Origin: Jannaschia sp. S6380
GTDB lineage: Bacteria; Pseudomonadota; Alphaproteobacteria; Rhodobacterales; Rhodobacteraceae
Direction of reading: 5' to 3'
Assembly: GCF_023015695.1 (NCBI RefSeq)
Contig: NZ_JALKAS010000001.1
Location: forward strand, 248,001-312,000
DNA length: 64,000 nucleotides
Positions 28,232-37,178 of the stretch are shown piece by piece. Numbering within the stretch: position 1 is the stretch's first letter; each line of letters begins with the position of its first letter. The position numbers and the translations under genes are program-made. The notes beneath the pieces are model-generated. The model was not told the origin of the DNA. It did no database searches and was given only the letters and a program-made list of their open reading frames with translations.

Positions 28232-30323
28232 GACAGCTCCGTTCCGGCCACGCGCACGGTTACTTCAGTTGCTTGGCGATGAGCTAATCGGCACGCCGCG
28301 CTTGGCTGTTTTTGAACTTGTAAAGAATGCCTATGACGCTGACGCTTCGAGCGTTTCTGTAAGTATGAGATTGGACGCCTCACCAGCTCGAATCACGATA
28401 CAGGACGATGGGACGGGCATGACTTTGGAGACGATCCGCGACATTTGGCTGGTCCCCGGAAACGGTCACCGCGGGGAACAGCGGAGAAATCTTCACCGAT
28501 CGGAGCGCTACAATCGGCTCCCCCTTGGGGAGAAGGGTATTGGTAGGTTCGCGGCGCATAAACTCGGAGAGCGGATTGAATTGGTGACGCGCGCGAAAGA
28601 CGCTCTCGAATGCCGGGTCGTTATCGATTGGACCAGACTGATTCGAAAGAAATATCTCGAAGATGCTTCAGTCAAGATTGCAGAAAGGGAACCGAAGGTC
28701 TTCACAGAAAACGAGACAGGGACCCGAATCAGGATTACCGGCCTGCGTACAACGTGGCAGCGCGGTGAGATTCGTAGGCTATACAACCAGATGCTTTCGA
28801 TGACATCGCCCTTTGAAGGAGCTGGCGAGTTTCAGGCGGAGCTTGAGGTGCCTGGCTACGAAAACTGGATCGAAGATCTCTATGGACCAGATGATGTTAT
28901 CGATGTCGCACCGTGGAAGTTCATGTTCGACGTTGATCAGCTTGGCCGCGTCATTTGGAGTTATTCGTTCCGAGGCATCCCAGGAATCAAAGTTTCGCCG
29001 AGATGGACTCGATCGCGAAAGCGCATGCCCATTCCTCTGCGTGGAGGAAATGAGAAATCGCGCAAGACTGCGAATGCCGACTTTATGAAAGGTATTGGGC
29101 CTGTACACGGCGTAATTTATGCATATGATCGCGATGCAAAAATAATTTCTCAGATGTCGAACGCTAAGTCGTTTACTGATTATCTCGACGACAATGGTGG
29201 CGTTAGGGTCTATCGTGATGGAGTAAGAGTTTATAATTACGGAGAAGCTGGAGACGATTGGCTTGGTCTTGATCTGCGGCGCGTCAACGCGCCTCAACGT
29301 AAGCTCAGTCGAAACATATTAATCGGTTCGGTTTCGCTCGACCTTCAACATTCGGGCGGTCTAATTGAAAAGACTAATCGAGAAGGATTCGTAGAGAACG
29401 ACCGGACAGAGCGCCTTCGAGAAGTGGCATTAGGTGCAATTCAGATACTCGAGATTGAACGCTTCAAGGACAAGGAACTACTGCGCGAACGCACAAGCGC
29501 GAAGCCGGTGCAAGGACGGCCCGGTGTCGTCGGAACGATCGAAGCGTTGCGGGACCGTCTACGCGATGGCGGCGTACTGAAAACCTATGGCCCATACGTT
29601 GATAGCATAGAACACGAATATGAGACCATGCAGGAAGCTCTGCTTCAGGCTGGCATGGCCGGCGTGAACCTTGCCCTTATTTTCCACGAGGTGGAACGCG
29701 GAGTACGCTCCCTCGAAGCTCAGCTCGGTGGCGCAGATTCATCCGGCCCGTTTGGCGGGCAGGTACAAGAACTCGTGCACCTACTGCAGGGGTTTTCTGC
29801 ACTTCTCAGGCAGGACAAGCGAGTTAAGCATGCGGCGAAGGATTTAATTGATAATGCTCGTTTGCGCAACGCTAGCCGCTTTCATGCTCACGGCATCCAG
29901 TTAGAATGTCCCTCCATGAATTTCACCGACCCGGGCTTCCACGCTACTTTCCAATTCGGATTAGTGATGGGTGCGCTCAATAATCTGATCGATAACGCGA
30001 TCTACTGGCTTGACCTTAAGGCAGAGACCGAAGGTGCGGATTTTGTTTCGAGACTCTATATTGATTTCACGTACGATTTGCCTCAGGGCCCCGCGATCGT
30101 AGTGGCAGACAATGGTCCGGGATTTGGAGCAGATACGCCTCAGGATGTTGTCCGTCCATTCTTTTCTCGCAGGCCGGATGGGATCGGGCTTGGCCTGTAT
30201 TTTTCTCGCATGGCAATGGAAAGTATGAATGGGGAATTGGTTTTTCCGGACCCCGGTCAAGTTGATCTTCCTCCAGGCTATGATGGGGCCGTAGTTGCGA
30301 TAGTCTTCAGGAAAGCGTCATGA
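28218..30323 (+). CDS. double-GHKL ATPase: MORC/HSP90-like N terminus plus histidine-kinase-like C terminus
   Basis: A 701-aa protein with two nucleotide-binding GHKL modules. The first (about 15-200) has the N box ELVKNAYDA (33-41), G1 DDGTGM (63-68) and G2 GEKGIGRFAAHKLG (104-117), as in MutL/MORC/HSP90-type ATPases. A linker (200-460) resembles an S5-like transducer. The second (about 475-700) has FHEVERGVRSL with candidate phospho-acceptor His490, N box NNLIDNAIYW (about 588-597), G1 DNGPGFG (631-637) and G2 GIGLGLYFSRMA (655-666), as in sensor kinases. GHKL ATPases occur in R-M and conflict operons (prokaryotic MORC/paraMORC families). Its stop overlaps the next start. It probably remodels or senses DNA in the restriction response; the kinase function is inference. 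Confidence 0.8.
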   Translation: MGRTETAPFRPRARLLQLLGDELIGTPRLAVFELVKNAYDADASSVSVSMRLDASPARITIQDDGTGMTLETIRDIWLVPGNGHRGEQRRNLHRSERYNRLPLGEKGIGRFAAHKLGERIELVTRAKDALECRVVIDWTRLIRKKYLEDASVKIAEREPKVFTENETGTRIRITGLRTTWQRGEIRRLYNQMLSMTSPFEGAGEFQAELEVPGYENWIEDLYGPDDVIDVAPWKFMFDVDQLGRVIWSYSFRGIPGIKVSPRWTRSRKRMPIPLRGGNEKSRKTANADFMKGIGPVHGVIYAYDRDAKIISQMSNAKSFTDYLDDNGGVRVYRDGVRVYNYGEAGDDWLGLDLRRVNAPQRKLSRNILIGSVSLDLQHSGGLIEKTNREGFVENDRTERLREVALGAIQILEIERFKDKELLRERTSAKPVQGRPGVVGTIEALRDRLRDGGVLKTYGPYVDSIEHEYETMQEALLQAGMAGVNLALIFHEVERGVRSLEAQLGGADSSGPFGGQVQELVHLLQGFSALLRQDKRVKHAAKDLIDNARLRNASRFHAHGIQLECPSMNFTDPGFHATFQFGLVMGALNNLIDNAIYWLDLKAETEGADFVSRLYIDFTYDLPQGPAIVVADNGPGFGADTPQDVVRPFFSRRPDGIGLGLYFSRMAMESMNGELVFPDPGQVDLPPGYDGAVVAIVFRKAS

Positions 30324-31591
30324 GACTTCCGCAGCCCCGTGTGCTCGCAATCGACAATGAAGATGATCATCTCCAACCGCTCGTGAGAGCATTGACCCGG
30401 TATGGTGCCGCTTGCAGACCGATTCTGTTCGATGGCAACATTGCTTCCATGGCCCCAGCGCCCTTGGCGCGGGTCATTTTTACAGACTTGCATCTGGACA
30501 GCGCGGCTACCTCCACTCAGTCCGGTAACCATTTTTCGATGATCCAGGCAATACTCGACCAGCTCGCGCCCGACGGCCCGTACCTTCTCGTCCTATGGAC
30601 ACGATTTGAGGATGACGCCCCAGGGTTAGCGACATACCTGCGGGATCGGATGCAGCAAGGCCGCCCCCCGTTTGCGATCCTCCCGCTTGACAAGACTACG
30701 CACATGCCGTCTCCCAATCAGTTCGGGCCCTTAGATGAAATCGTAAATGCCATCGATGCACTGTTTGACAATAATCCCCAGATCGCAGCCCTTCTTGAGT
30801 GGGAAGACCGCGTCAACGCGGCCTCTGCTGGAACGATCATAGGCGTTCTGAAAGCAGCCAAGTCGGAGGATGCTCCTGATCTCGGCAGGGTTCTCCACGA
30901 TCTTGCTGAGGGTATTGCAGGTAAGGATAAAGCAGCAGGGCGGATTGGGCACTACGTGGCCGAGGCGCTGCTTCCGGTTCTTTTTGATCACCTACTCCGC
31001 GGCGATGACGCAGATGAGAAATTGTGGACAGCTGCAGTAAATGGGGCCAGAGATAGGAACAGTAGCGAGGATGCTGCGGCACACGCACATCTGAATGCGT
31101 TCAGCCATATCGATATGCAGCCATGCGAATGTTCCGCGCGCGGCGCGGTAATTTCACTTCCGGATCTCGTCCGGGAGCGTTTTTCTGATCATTTTGGGGA
31201 TTTCGACGAGGCGACATTGGCTGCACAGTTTGGCGTGAAACCGGAGGAGGCTCCACTTGAAGAATGGCTACTTGTCCAGGTCCGCCCGGCCTGCGATGAG
31301 GCGCAGCCAAGACCAGGCCCGCTCCCCTATCTTCTCGCTCGAGAGTTTACATCTAATAGCCGGGCCAACTCGTTCGGCGGACTTTGGCGCTCTCCAGGAT
31401 ACATCCGGCAAGGAGCAGACGGGATCCGTGCTCTCGCCGTCAGTCCGAGGTTTGGGCTTAGTCTGCCTCCGGATCGGCTAAGCGGGGCAGTGGCTCGGTT
31501 TCGGCTACGCAACGAATTAGTTTTCGATCTCATTCACGCGGCAGGAAGCCATGTATCTCGCCCGGGTATCATTTCATATGGGAAGCGCTGA
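30320..31591 (+). CDS. receiver-like domain protein coupled to the GHKL kinase
   Basis: A 423-aa protein. Residues 6-130 look like a divergent response-regulator receiver: acidic cluster IDNEDD (Asp12, Glu14, Asp15), VIFTDLHL with candidate phospho-acceptor Asp56, Thr94 in VLWTRFEDD and Lys125 in LPLDKTTH. It resembles the receiver family noted in conflict systems (Response_reg_2 type, from memory). The remainder (130-423) is alpha-rich, with no HTH or nuclease motif I can recognise, and is the likely output domain. Its ATG overlaps the GHKL stop (ATGA at 30320-30323), so the two are made together. It probably receives phosphate from His490 of its partner. Confidence 0.68.
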   Translation: MRLPQPRVLAIDNEDDHLQPLVRALTRYGAACRPILFDGNIASMAPAPLARVIFTDLHLDSAATSTQSGNHFSMIQAILDQLAPDGPYLLVLWTRFEDDAPGLATYLRDRMQQGRPPFAILPLDKTTHMPSPNQFGPLDEIVNAIDALFDNNPQIAALLEWEDRVNAASAGTIIGVLKAAKSEDAPDLGRVLHDLAEGIAGKDKAAGRIGHYVAEALLPVLFDHLLRGDDADEKLWTAAVNGARDRNSSEDAAAHAHLNAFSHIDMQPCECSARGAVISLPDLVRERFSDHFGDFDEATLAAQFGVKPEEAPLEEWLLVQVRPACDEAQPRPGPLPYLLAREFTSNSRANSFGGLWRSPGYIRQGADGIRALAVSPRFGLSLPPDRLSGAVARFRLRNELVFDLIHAAGSHVSRPGIISYGKR

Positions 31592-31830
31592 AGACAACGC
31601 AGTTCAATTGCCTGGGTCAGAAATGTCAGTTCTACTTTTGGCCCGGTGATGGATTTGACCCAGTGCGTTGCAGGAGGGAGCGCTTGTTTGATCCATACTT
31701 TTCGTTTGAGCCGGCAATTTTTGTGAACCCCGTCACCGCGAGTCTGCATCAATGATGGCTATCAGAATGAGTAATTGCGCATGCGTCTGTCGAGATCAGA
31801 CTGGCCGAATGTCTGCTTTTCAATGGAACA
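31592..31830. other. intergenic right edge of the defence island
   Basis: No gene seen. An inverted repeat, CTGGGTCA (31612-31619) and TGACCCAG (31656-31663), lies 21 bases after the receiver gene stop. Without a T-run it is at best a weak terminator for the convergent ends of the defence operon and copG. Composition returns to backbone values at about 31,830. Confidence 0.4.
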
Positions 31831-32259
31831 TCATCTAATTGCCTCATCCGATCGTGCGTCCAGCTCCTCCGCGACCTCATGCCGGTACACCGACCCTTTC
31901 GCCAGCCGCCGTCCAAGGGCTTCGACGAAGGCATCGTAGCGCTCGCCGCCCTTGGCCTGTGCGGCCTGCCGCTGCGGCTCCGGCAGGCTCGGCATCACGG
32001 TCAACCAATGGCGGACGAAGAGGGCGAGCGTCTCGAGGGCAATGGTCTGGTCGCGTTCCAGCCGGTCCTGGGTGCGGTTCAGCCGGTCGAGCCGTGCTGA
32101 GAGGGCCGCCTCGAGCCGTTCGCTCGCATCTGGCGTGACGAACGACGCGATGGCGGCTTCCGCGACAAGAGAGAGGGACCGGTCGCGCCGTTCGGCGTAG
32201 GCCGTCAGCGCGTCCAGGATGGCGGGCTCGAGATAGACGGAGAGGCGGGCCTTGCGCAT
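31831..32259 (-). CDS. CopG-family ribbon-helix-helix protein (TraD-like position)
   Basis: A 142-aa protein with an N-terminal RHH domain (ARLSVYLEPAILDALTAYA, then RSLSLVAEAAIASF, residues 3-42) and a helical, Arg-rich C-terminal region with a possible coiled coil (RLEAALSARLDRLNRTQDRL). It follows traG by 11 bases and is conserved in this position in trb/tra elements. It probably binds oriT or the transfer promoters. Confidence 0.82.
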   Translation of the reverse strand: MRKARLSVYLEPAILDALTAYAERRDRSLSLVAEAAIASFVTPDASERLEAALSARLDRLNRTQDRLERDQTIALETLALFVRHWLTVMPSLPEPQRQAAQAKGGERYDAFVEALGRRLAKGSVYRHEVAEELDARSDEAIR

Positions 32260-32270
32260 CGGGCGTCTCC

Positions 32271-34286
32271 CTAGAGGTCGATCCCGTCGCCGGGATCGAG
32301 TGCCGCTTGCCGGGCCACGGCGGTGAAGCGCTGGTGCTCGCGGCGCAGGGCCTTCGCCCGGATCGCATCTTCATCGGCATCGTCCCCGGACGCGGTCTCG
32401 TCGAAGTCGAACTCTTCCCGTGCGTGAACGTCCTCTGGGCTGAGCGCGATCTCGACCGGCAAGTCGGGCGCGCGCCGAACGCCGCCATCCTCTTCCTCCG
32501 TTTCGGCCGTCTCTCCATCGTCCGGTCTCGCAGGGCGGTTCCGGGCCGCCGCGATCGTCGGGCGCGCGGTCCAGTCATCGGCCGGTGGGATATCGTCGCG
32601 CTTATAGTGCGCCGGGTCGGGCGGGGCCAGAATGCGCCGCTGCAACTGCCGGTCCTCGAAATAGCGCGCCTTCTTCGCCCGGATCGGCGGTGCGCCCGAG
32701 ACGAGGATCAACTCGTCGGCCGAGGGCAGCTGCATGACCTCGCCGGGGGTCAGCAGCGGACGTGCCGTCTCCTGCCGCGAGACCATGAGATGTCCCAGCC
32801 AGGGCGAGAGCCTGTGCCCGGCGTAGTTCTTCATCGCGCGCATCTCTGTCGCGGTGCCCAGCGTGTCGGAGATGCGCTTGGCGGTGCGTTCGTCGTTGGT
32901 GGCGAAGGCCACTCGGACATGGCAATTGTCGAGGATCGAGTTGTTCGGCCCGTAGGCCTTCTCGATCTGGTTGAGGGATTGCGCGATCAGGAAGCTCTTC
33001 AGCCCGTATCCGGCCATGAAGGCCAGCGCGGTCTCGAAGAAGTCGAGCCGTCCGAGGGCCGGGAACTCGTCGAGCATCAGCAGGAGACGATGCCTGCGGG
33101 TCTTCGCCTCCAGCTCCTCCGTCAGCCGCCGCCCGACTTGGTTCAGGATCAGGCGCACCAGCGGCTTGGTGCGGGCGATGTCCGAGGGCGGGACGACGAG
33201 GTAGAGCGTCGCCGGGCGATCGCCTTCGACGAGATCGGCGATGCGCCAGCCGCAGCGCCTTGTCACCTGGGCCACCACCGGGTCGCGGTAGAGACCGAGG
33301 AACGACATGGCGGTGGACAGCACGCCCGAGCGTTCGTTGTCGGATTTGTTGAGGAGCTCTCGCGCGGCGCTGGCGACGACCGGGTGTGGCCGGTCGCCCA
33401 GATGCGGGGTCGACAGCATGCTCCGCAGGGTCGCCTCGATCGGGTGCGCCGGATCGGACAGGAACGTCGCGACGCCCGCTAGGGTCTTGTCTTCGCGCGC
33501 ATAGAGCACGTGCAGGATCGCCCCGACGAGCAGCGCGTGGCTGGTCTTTTCCCAATGGTTCCTCCGCTCGATCGAGCCTTCGGGATCGACGAGGATGTCG
33601 GCGATGTTCTGGACGTCGCGGACCTCGCTGTCGCCCTGTCGAACCTCCAGCAGCGGGTTGTATGCCGCGCTTGCCGGGTTCGTCGGGTCGAACAGAAGGA
33701 CGTGCCCGAACCGCGCGCGCCACCCGGCGGTCAGGTTCCAGTTCTCGCCCTTGATGTCGTGGACAATGGCCGAGCCCGGCCAGGTCAGCAGGGTCGGGAC
33801 GACAAGTCCGACGCCTTTGCCCGAGCGGGTTGGCGCGAAGCAGAGCACGTGTTCCGGCCCGTCGTGGCGGAGATAGTCGCGTTCCCAGCGGCCAAGGACA
33901 GCGCCGTCGGGCGTCAGCAGATCGGCGGCGCGGATATCGGCCTCCGCTGCCCAGCGGGCTGAGCCGTAGGTCGCGACATCCTTGTCCTCGCGGGCGCGCC
34001 AGACGCTCATGGTGATGGCGACGCCGACGGTGGCGAAGCCGCCGGTACCGGCGATGATCGCGCCTTCGACGAAGACGCGCGGGGCGTAGGCGTCGTACCA
34101 ATACCACCAGAGGAAGAAGGATGGCGGCGGATAGATCGGCCAGCCCCCGAGATCGAACCACGGCGCACCAAGCTGCGCTTGGAACCCAAGACGCCACGCC
34201 GTCCACTGCGTCGCGGCCCAGACGAAGAGAAGCGCGGTCAGGCAGGCCGTAAGGATCTGGCCCCAGAGAATCTTGGTCGCGTGCAT
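32271..34286 (-). CDS. traG: TraG/VirD4-type coupling protein
   Basis: A 671-aa coupling ATPase that delivers the relaxase-DNA complex to the trb channel. Two N-terminal transmembrane segments (about 6-30 and 74-97), Walker A APTRSGKGVG (about 152-161) followed by VVPTLLTWPGSAIVHDIKGEN, Walker B LLLMLDEFPALG and FLIAQSLNQI. The acidic C-terminal tail (about 590-650) probably contacts substrates. It is transcribed leftward with relaxase upstream and copG downstream. Confidence 0.94.
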   Translation of the reverse strand: MHATKILWGQILTACLTALLFVWAATQWTAWRLGFQAQLGAPWFDLGGWPIYPPPSFFLWWYWYDAYAPRVFVEGAIIAGTGGFATVGVAITMSVWRAREDKDVATYGSARWAAEADIRAADLLTPDGAVLGRWERDYLRHDGPEHVLCFAPTRSGKGVGLVVPTLLTWPGSAIVHDIKGENWNLTAGWRARFGHVLLFDPTNPASAAYNPLLEVRQGDSEVRDVQNIADILVDPEGSIERRNHWEKTSHALLVGAILHVLYAREDKTLAGVATFLSDPAHPIEATLRSMLSTPHLGDRPHPVVASAARELLNKSDNERSGVLSTAMSFLGLYRDPVVAQVTRRCGWRIADLVEGDRPATLYLVVPPSDIARTKPLVRLILNQVGRRLTEELEAKTRRHRLLLMLDEFPALGRLDFFETALAFMAGYGLKSFLIAQSLNQIEKAYGPNNSILDNCHVRVAFATNDERTAKRISDTLGTATEMRAMKNYAGHRLSPWLGHLMVSRQETARPLLTPGEVMQLPSADELILVSGAPPIRAKKARYFEDRQLQRRILAPPDPAHYKRDDIPPADDWTARPTIAAARNRPARPDDGETAETEEEDGGVRRAPDLPVEIALSPEDVHAREEFDFDETASGDDADEDAIRAKALRREHQRFTAVARQAALDPGDGIDL

Positions 34287-34400
34287 GCGCGAGAGCAGAC
34301 GCGAGCGGAGAACGGAATCAAGGAGGAAGATACAGACGTCGAAGTGCCGGGTAGCCGGGCGTAGAAAACGGATGGTACGGTAGGCCCGAATGCTGTCGGA

Positions 34401-36134
34401 TCAGACCGATGGTCCCCTCTGGCGGCCCGGGGTCCAATCGATGCCGCCGGCCGCCGTGACCGTTCCGGACACCTGCTTTCCGATCCGGCGTTTCAGCGGC
34501 TGCGCCCAGGGCACAAGCTGGAACCCCAGCCCGTTTTCGATCATCGCGAAGCGCCCGGAGGCGAGCGTCACGCGGCGCGTCAGGAGGCCGGAGATGTGCT
34601 CGCCCCCTTCCGTGGCAAGCGGCGTCATACCCGTCTCCGTCCCGATCCGTTCCCTTGCGGCGGCGAGATCTCTCTGTCGAAGCGTCGCGATCAGGTCGCG
34701 GGAGAGGCGGAGCCGGTCTCCGCTCCGCGTCGCCAGGCCCTCTCCGGCGAGATGGTCGGTACGCGCGGCAAGGGCATTCCTGACATCCCGGCCGAACCCT
34801 GCACCGGACAGCGCGGCCGGTGCCGTTCCGACCAGTTGCCGGTCGAGCCAGGTCGCCCCGTTCGCGCGCTTCTGACGCTCAATGTCAAAGTCGGACCGCA
34901 CAGCAACGACGAGTCTTGAATTGCCGCGCGTCGGTTGCGTCCAACGCGCCTCGACGATGCCGCCGATCGGCGCGTCGGAGGCCGCGTCGAGATCGGCGAG
35001 CGCGACATGGTGCGTCCGTCCGTCGACACCGTCGATCACGACGAAGGCCGAGCCGGTCAACTCGTCGTCGAGCCCACGTGCGGCCAGCCGCCCGAGGATC
35101 GATCCGTCCTTCGTCGGCCCGTCCGGCACCAACCCGGCTGTGCCGCGCGTCGCCGCCTCGGTGCCGAGCGCGTCGTGCAGCCGCGCGATGATGTCGCCGC
35201 GGCGCTGCAGCTTTCGCAGCCTCGGCTCCGCGTCCTGGGTCAGACGCCAGCGCCCGGAATCGATCGGGGCGGCGATCCCGAGGCGTTCGAGATGGCGGAC
35301 GCGGCCGATCCGCAGCCGCGCGGTCTCGTCCTGAGGCTCGCCGAACCGCGGGCGGAGATCGACGACACCGTCGACCGCATCGCGTTGGATGGACCTGTCG
35401 AGGTCGGTCCAGCGGTCTGCCTGGATCTCGCGCTCCAACGCGGATCGGATTTCCAGATCGCTGCGCGGTCCGAGCTCGAGGGTCGCGCGTTCGGACGCCC
35501 GGCCGCGCAGCCCGCTGCCGATATAGTCCCGCGCGATGACGAGATCCGCGCCGGTATCGGTCCGCCCCCGAACGAGGACGTGGACATGCGGATGCGCGGT
35601 GTTCCAGTGATCGACGGCGATCCAGTCGAGCTCGGTGCCCAGATCTGTTTCGGCCGTCTGCATCAGATCCCGCGTGAAGGTCCGCAGGTCCGAGATCTCG
35701 GCCGCGTCTTCGGGCGACACGATGAAGCGGAAATGATGGCGATCATTCTCGCAGCGGGTGGCGAAGCCCCCGCTATCGACATCTACCTCATTCGCGTCGA
35801 ATATCTTGCCGGGTTCGCCATCCCTGGTCACGCCGTCGCGCTTGAGATAGGCGAGATGTGTGGAGAGCGGCGCCGAGCGCCGATTATGGCGCACCACCCT
35901 GGCTTTCACGGCGACGCGGCGGGCATGCGGCCCGAGCCCGACGCCCGCGCGCAGGCTTGCGGCACCTCCGCGCCCGAAACTGCTTCTGAAGCCGGATCGC
36001 GCGCGTTCGCCGTGCTTGATCCCGCCCGCCTGGTTCGCCGCCTTCAGCGCCTGTGCCACGAAGGACTGCGTCCCTGCCGACCGGCCTTGGCGAATGCGGC
36101 CGGGTCGAATGCCGAACTCGTCCTCACGAGGCAT
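34401..36134 (-). CDS. DUF3363-type relaxase (VirD2/TraI-like)
   Basis: A 577-aa conjugative relaxase. The candidate catalytic Tyr95 lies in HLAYLKRDG, motif II around HFRFIVSPED, and the metal-binding three-His motif is HPHVHVLV (His181, 183, 185). The C-terminal DUF3363 region (about 290-577) is typical of the alphaproteobacterial relaxases in this backbone. It nicks oriT and stays attached to the transferred strand. The 246-bp gap upstream is the best place in the window for oriT. Confidence 0.88.
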   Translation of the reverse strand: MPREDEFGIRPGRIRQGRSAGTQSFVAQALKAANQAGGIKHGERARSGFRSSFGRGGAASLRAGVGLGPHARRVAVKARVVRHNRRSAPLSTHLAYLKRDGVTRDGEPGKIFDANEVDVDSGGFATRCENDRHHFRFIVSPEDAAEISDLRTFTRDLMQTAETDLGTELDWIAVDHWNTAHPHVHVLVRGRTDTGADLVIARDYIGSGLRGRASERATLELGPRSDLEIRSALEREIQADRWTDLDRSIQRDAVDGVVDLRPRFGEPQDETARLRIGRVRHLERLGIAAPIDSGRWRLTQDAEPRLRKLQRRGDIIARLHDALGTEAATRGTAGLVPDGPTKDGSILGRLAARGLDDELTGSAFVVIDGVDGRTHHVALADLDAASDAPIGGIVEARWTQPTRGNSRLVVAVRSDFDIERQKRANGATWLDRQLVGTAPAALSGAGFGRDVRNALAARTDHLAGEGLATRSGDRLRLSRDLIATLRQRDLAAARERIGTETGMTPLATEGGEHISGLLTRRVTLASGRFAMIENGLGFQLVPWAQPLKRRIGKQVSGTVTAAGGIDWTPGRQRGPSV

Positions 36135-36380
36135 GGGGAGATCCGTGCGATGTGCGGAAAAGATAGTATTCCGAATGCATTACGAGTGCGTGGAATGTGC
36201 AGGCGAAAATCGAACCTCGCGCAGTCTCTCGCAATATCAACGCGTCAGCGCCCGACCCATGCCCGCGCACCTCGCGGCTTTTATCTTGCCATCCATCACT
36301 CCCTTCTTCGGGTTCCCGCCCGAACGCCGAACAGCGCACGATTGCGGACGCTGGAGCACGCGCCGGGGCGAAAGCATCCC
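36135..36380. other. intergenic region upstream of the relaxase gene, candidate oriT
   Basis: A 246-bp gap in an otherwise tightly packed operon. It holds two small inverted repeats: CGGAA/TTCCG (36156-36174) close to the relaxase start, and TTCGGG-TTCCCG-CCCGAA (36307-36324) just after the transglycosylase. Position next to the relaxase and the local hairpins suggest oriT, but I do not see a recognised nick consensus. Confidence 0.3.
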
Positions 36381-37178
36381 TCATCGCTGGTTCTCCGCAT
36401 CGCGGCGGACGAAGAGACGATCTGAGGCCTCCGTTGCGCTTTCTTTTGGGTCGAACGGCGCAGGGCTTTCCGTGACGGATCGAGTGTCACGCCTGGACGA
36501 ACCTTCGTCGACGGATCGTGGACGCTCCGCGTCCGGCGGGCCCGCGCGCTGCACGAAGATCGGTGCGTCGCGGTAATCCGACGGGCGATCCGACGGTCCG
36601 TCCGTTGCAGCGCCGCTGCCGATCAATGGCAGTATGGCGGCGATATAGGCGCGGGTCTCGCGGGGCAGGGGACGACCAGTCTGCAGCAAGTCGTCAACGC
36701 GCGCCGGTCCGGCATTGTAGGCGGCGAGCATCCCCGCGACGGTGCCGTAGCGATCATACATCTCGCGCAGATAAGCGGTTCCGGCGAAGATGTTGTCCTG
36801 CGCGTCGAACGGGTCGGGGCCCAGTCGATAGCGACTTCGAAGCTCCGCCCAGGTGCCGGGCATGATCTGCATCAGACCGATCGCGCCTTTCGGCGACACG
36901 GCGCGCGGATCGCCACCGCTTTCCCGGTGCATCACGGCCCTGATCCAGGCCTCCGGAATGCCGAAGCGCTGTGACGCGTCCGTGATGTGGATGGCGCGTT
37001 CGGTAGGATCCTCCGCTGTGGGAGATGCGGTCTGGGCGATCGTTGGCCAGACCGGTAAAACCACGGCCGCGACGACGCTCAGACCCAGTATCAAAGCAAA
37101 CGCCGTCGATACGCGGCGCGGGCTCGTAGCGGGACAGGGCCTTGAGCCGCGAGAGATTGAAGAGACGAAGCGCAGCAT
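36381..37178 (-). CDS. lytic transglycosylase (VirB1-like)
   Basis: A 265-aa exported muramidase with an N-terminal membrane segment (about 23-48). The SLT domain (about 60-190) shows HRESGG with catalytic Glu86, GLMQIMPGTW (101-110) and AAYNAGP. It opens the peptidoglycan for the transfer channel. Its start overlaps the stop of the traF-type gene (TAATG). The disordered C-terminal 70 residues are Arg/Asp-rich. Confidence 0.9.
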   Translation of the reverse strand: MLRFVSSISRGSRPCPATSPRRVSTAFALILGLSVVAAVVLPVWPTIAQTASPTAEDPTERAIHITDASQRFGIPEAWIRAVMHRESGGDPRAVSPKGAIGLMQIMPGTWAELRSRYRLGPDPFDAQDNIFAGTAYLREMYDRYGTVAGMLAAYNAGPARVDDLLQTGRPLPRETRAYIAAILPLIGSGAATDGPSDRPSDYRDAPIFVQRAGPPDAERPRSVDEGSSRRDTRSVTESPAPFDPKESATEASDRLFVRRDAENQR

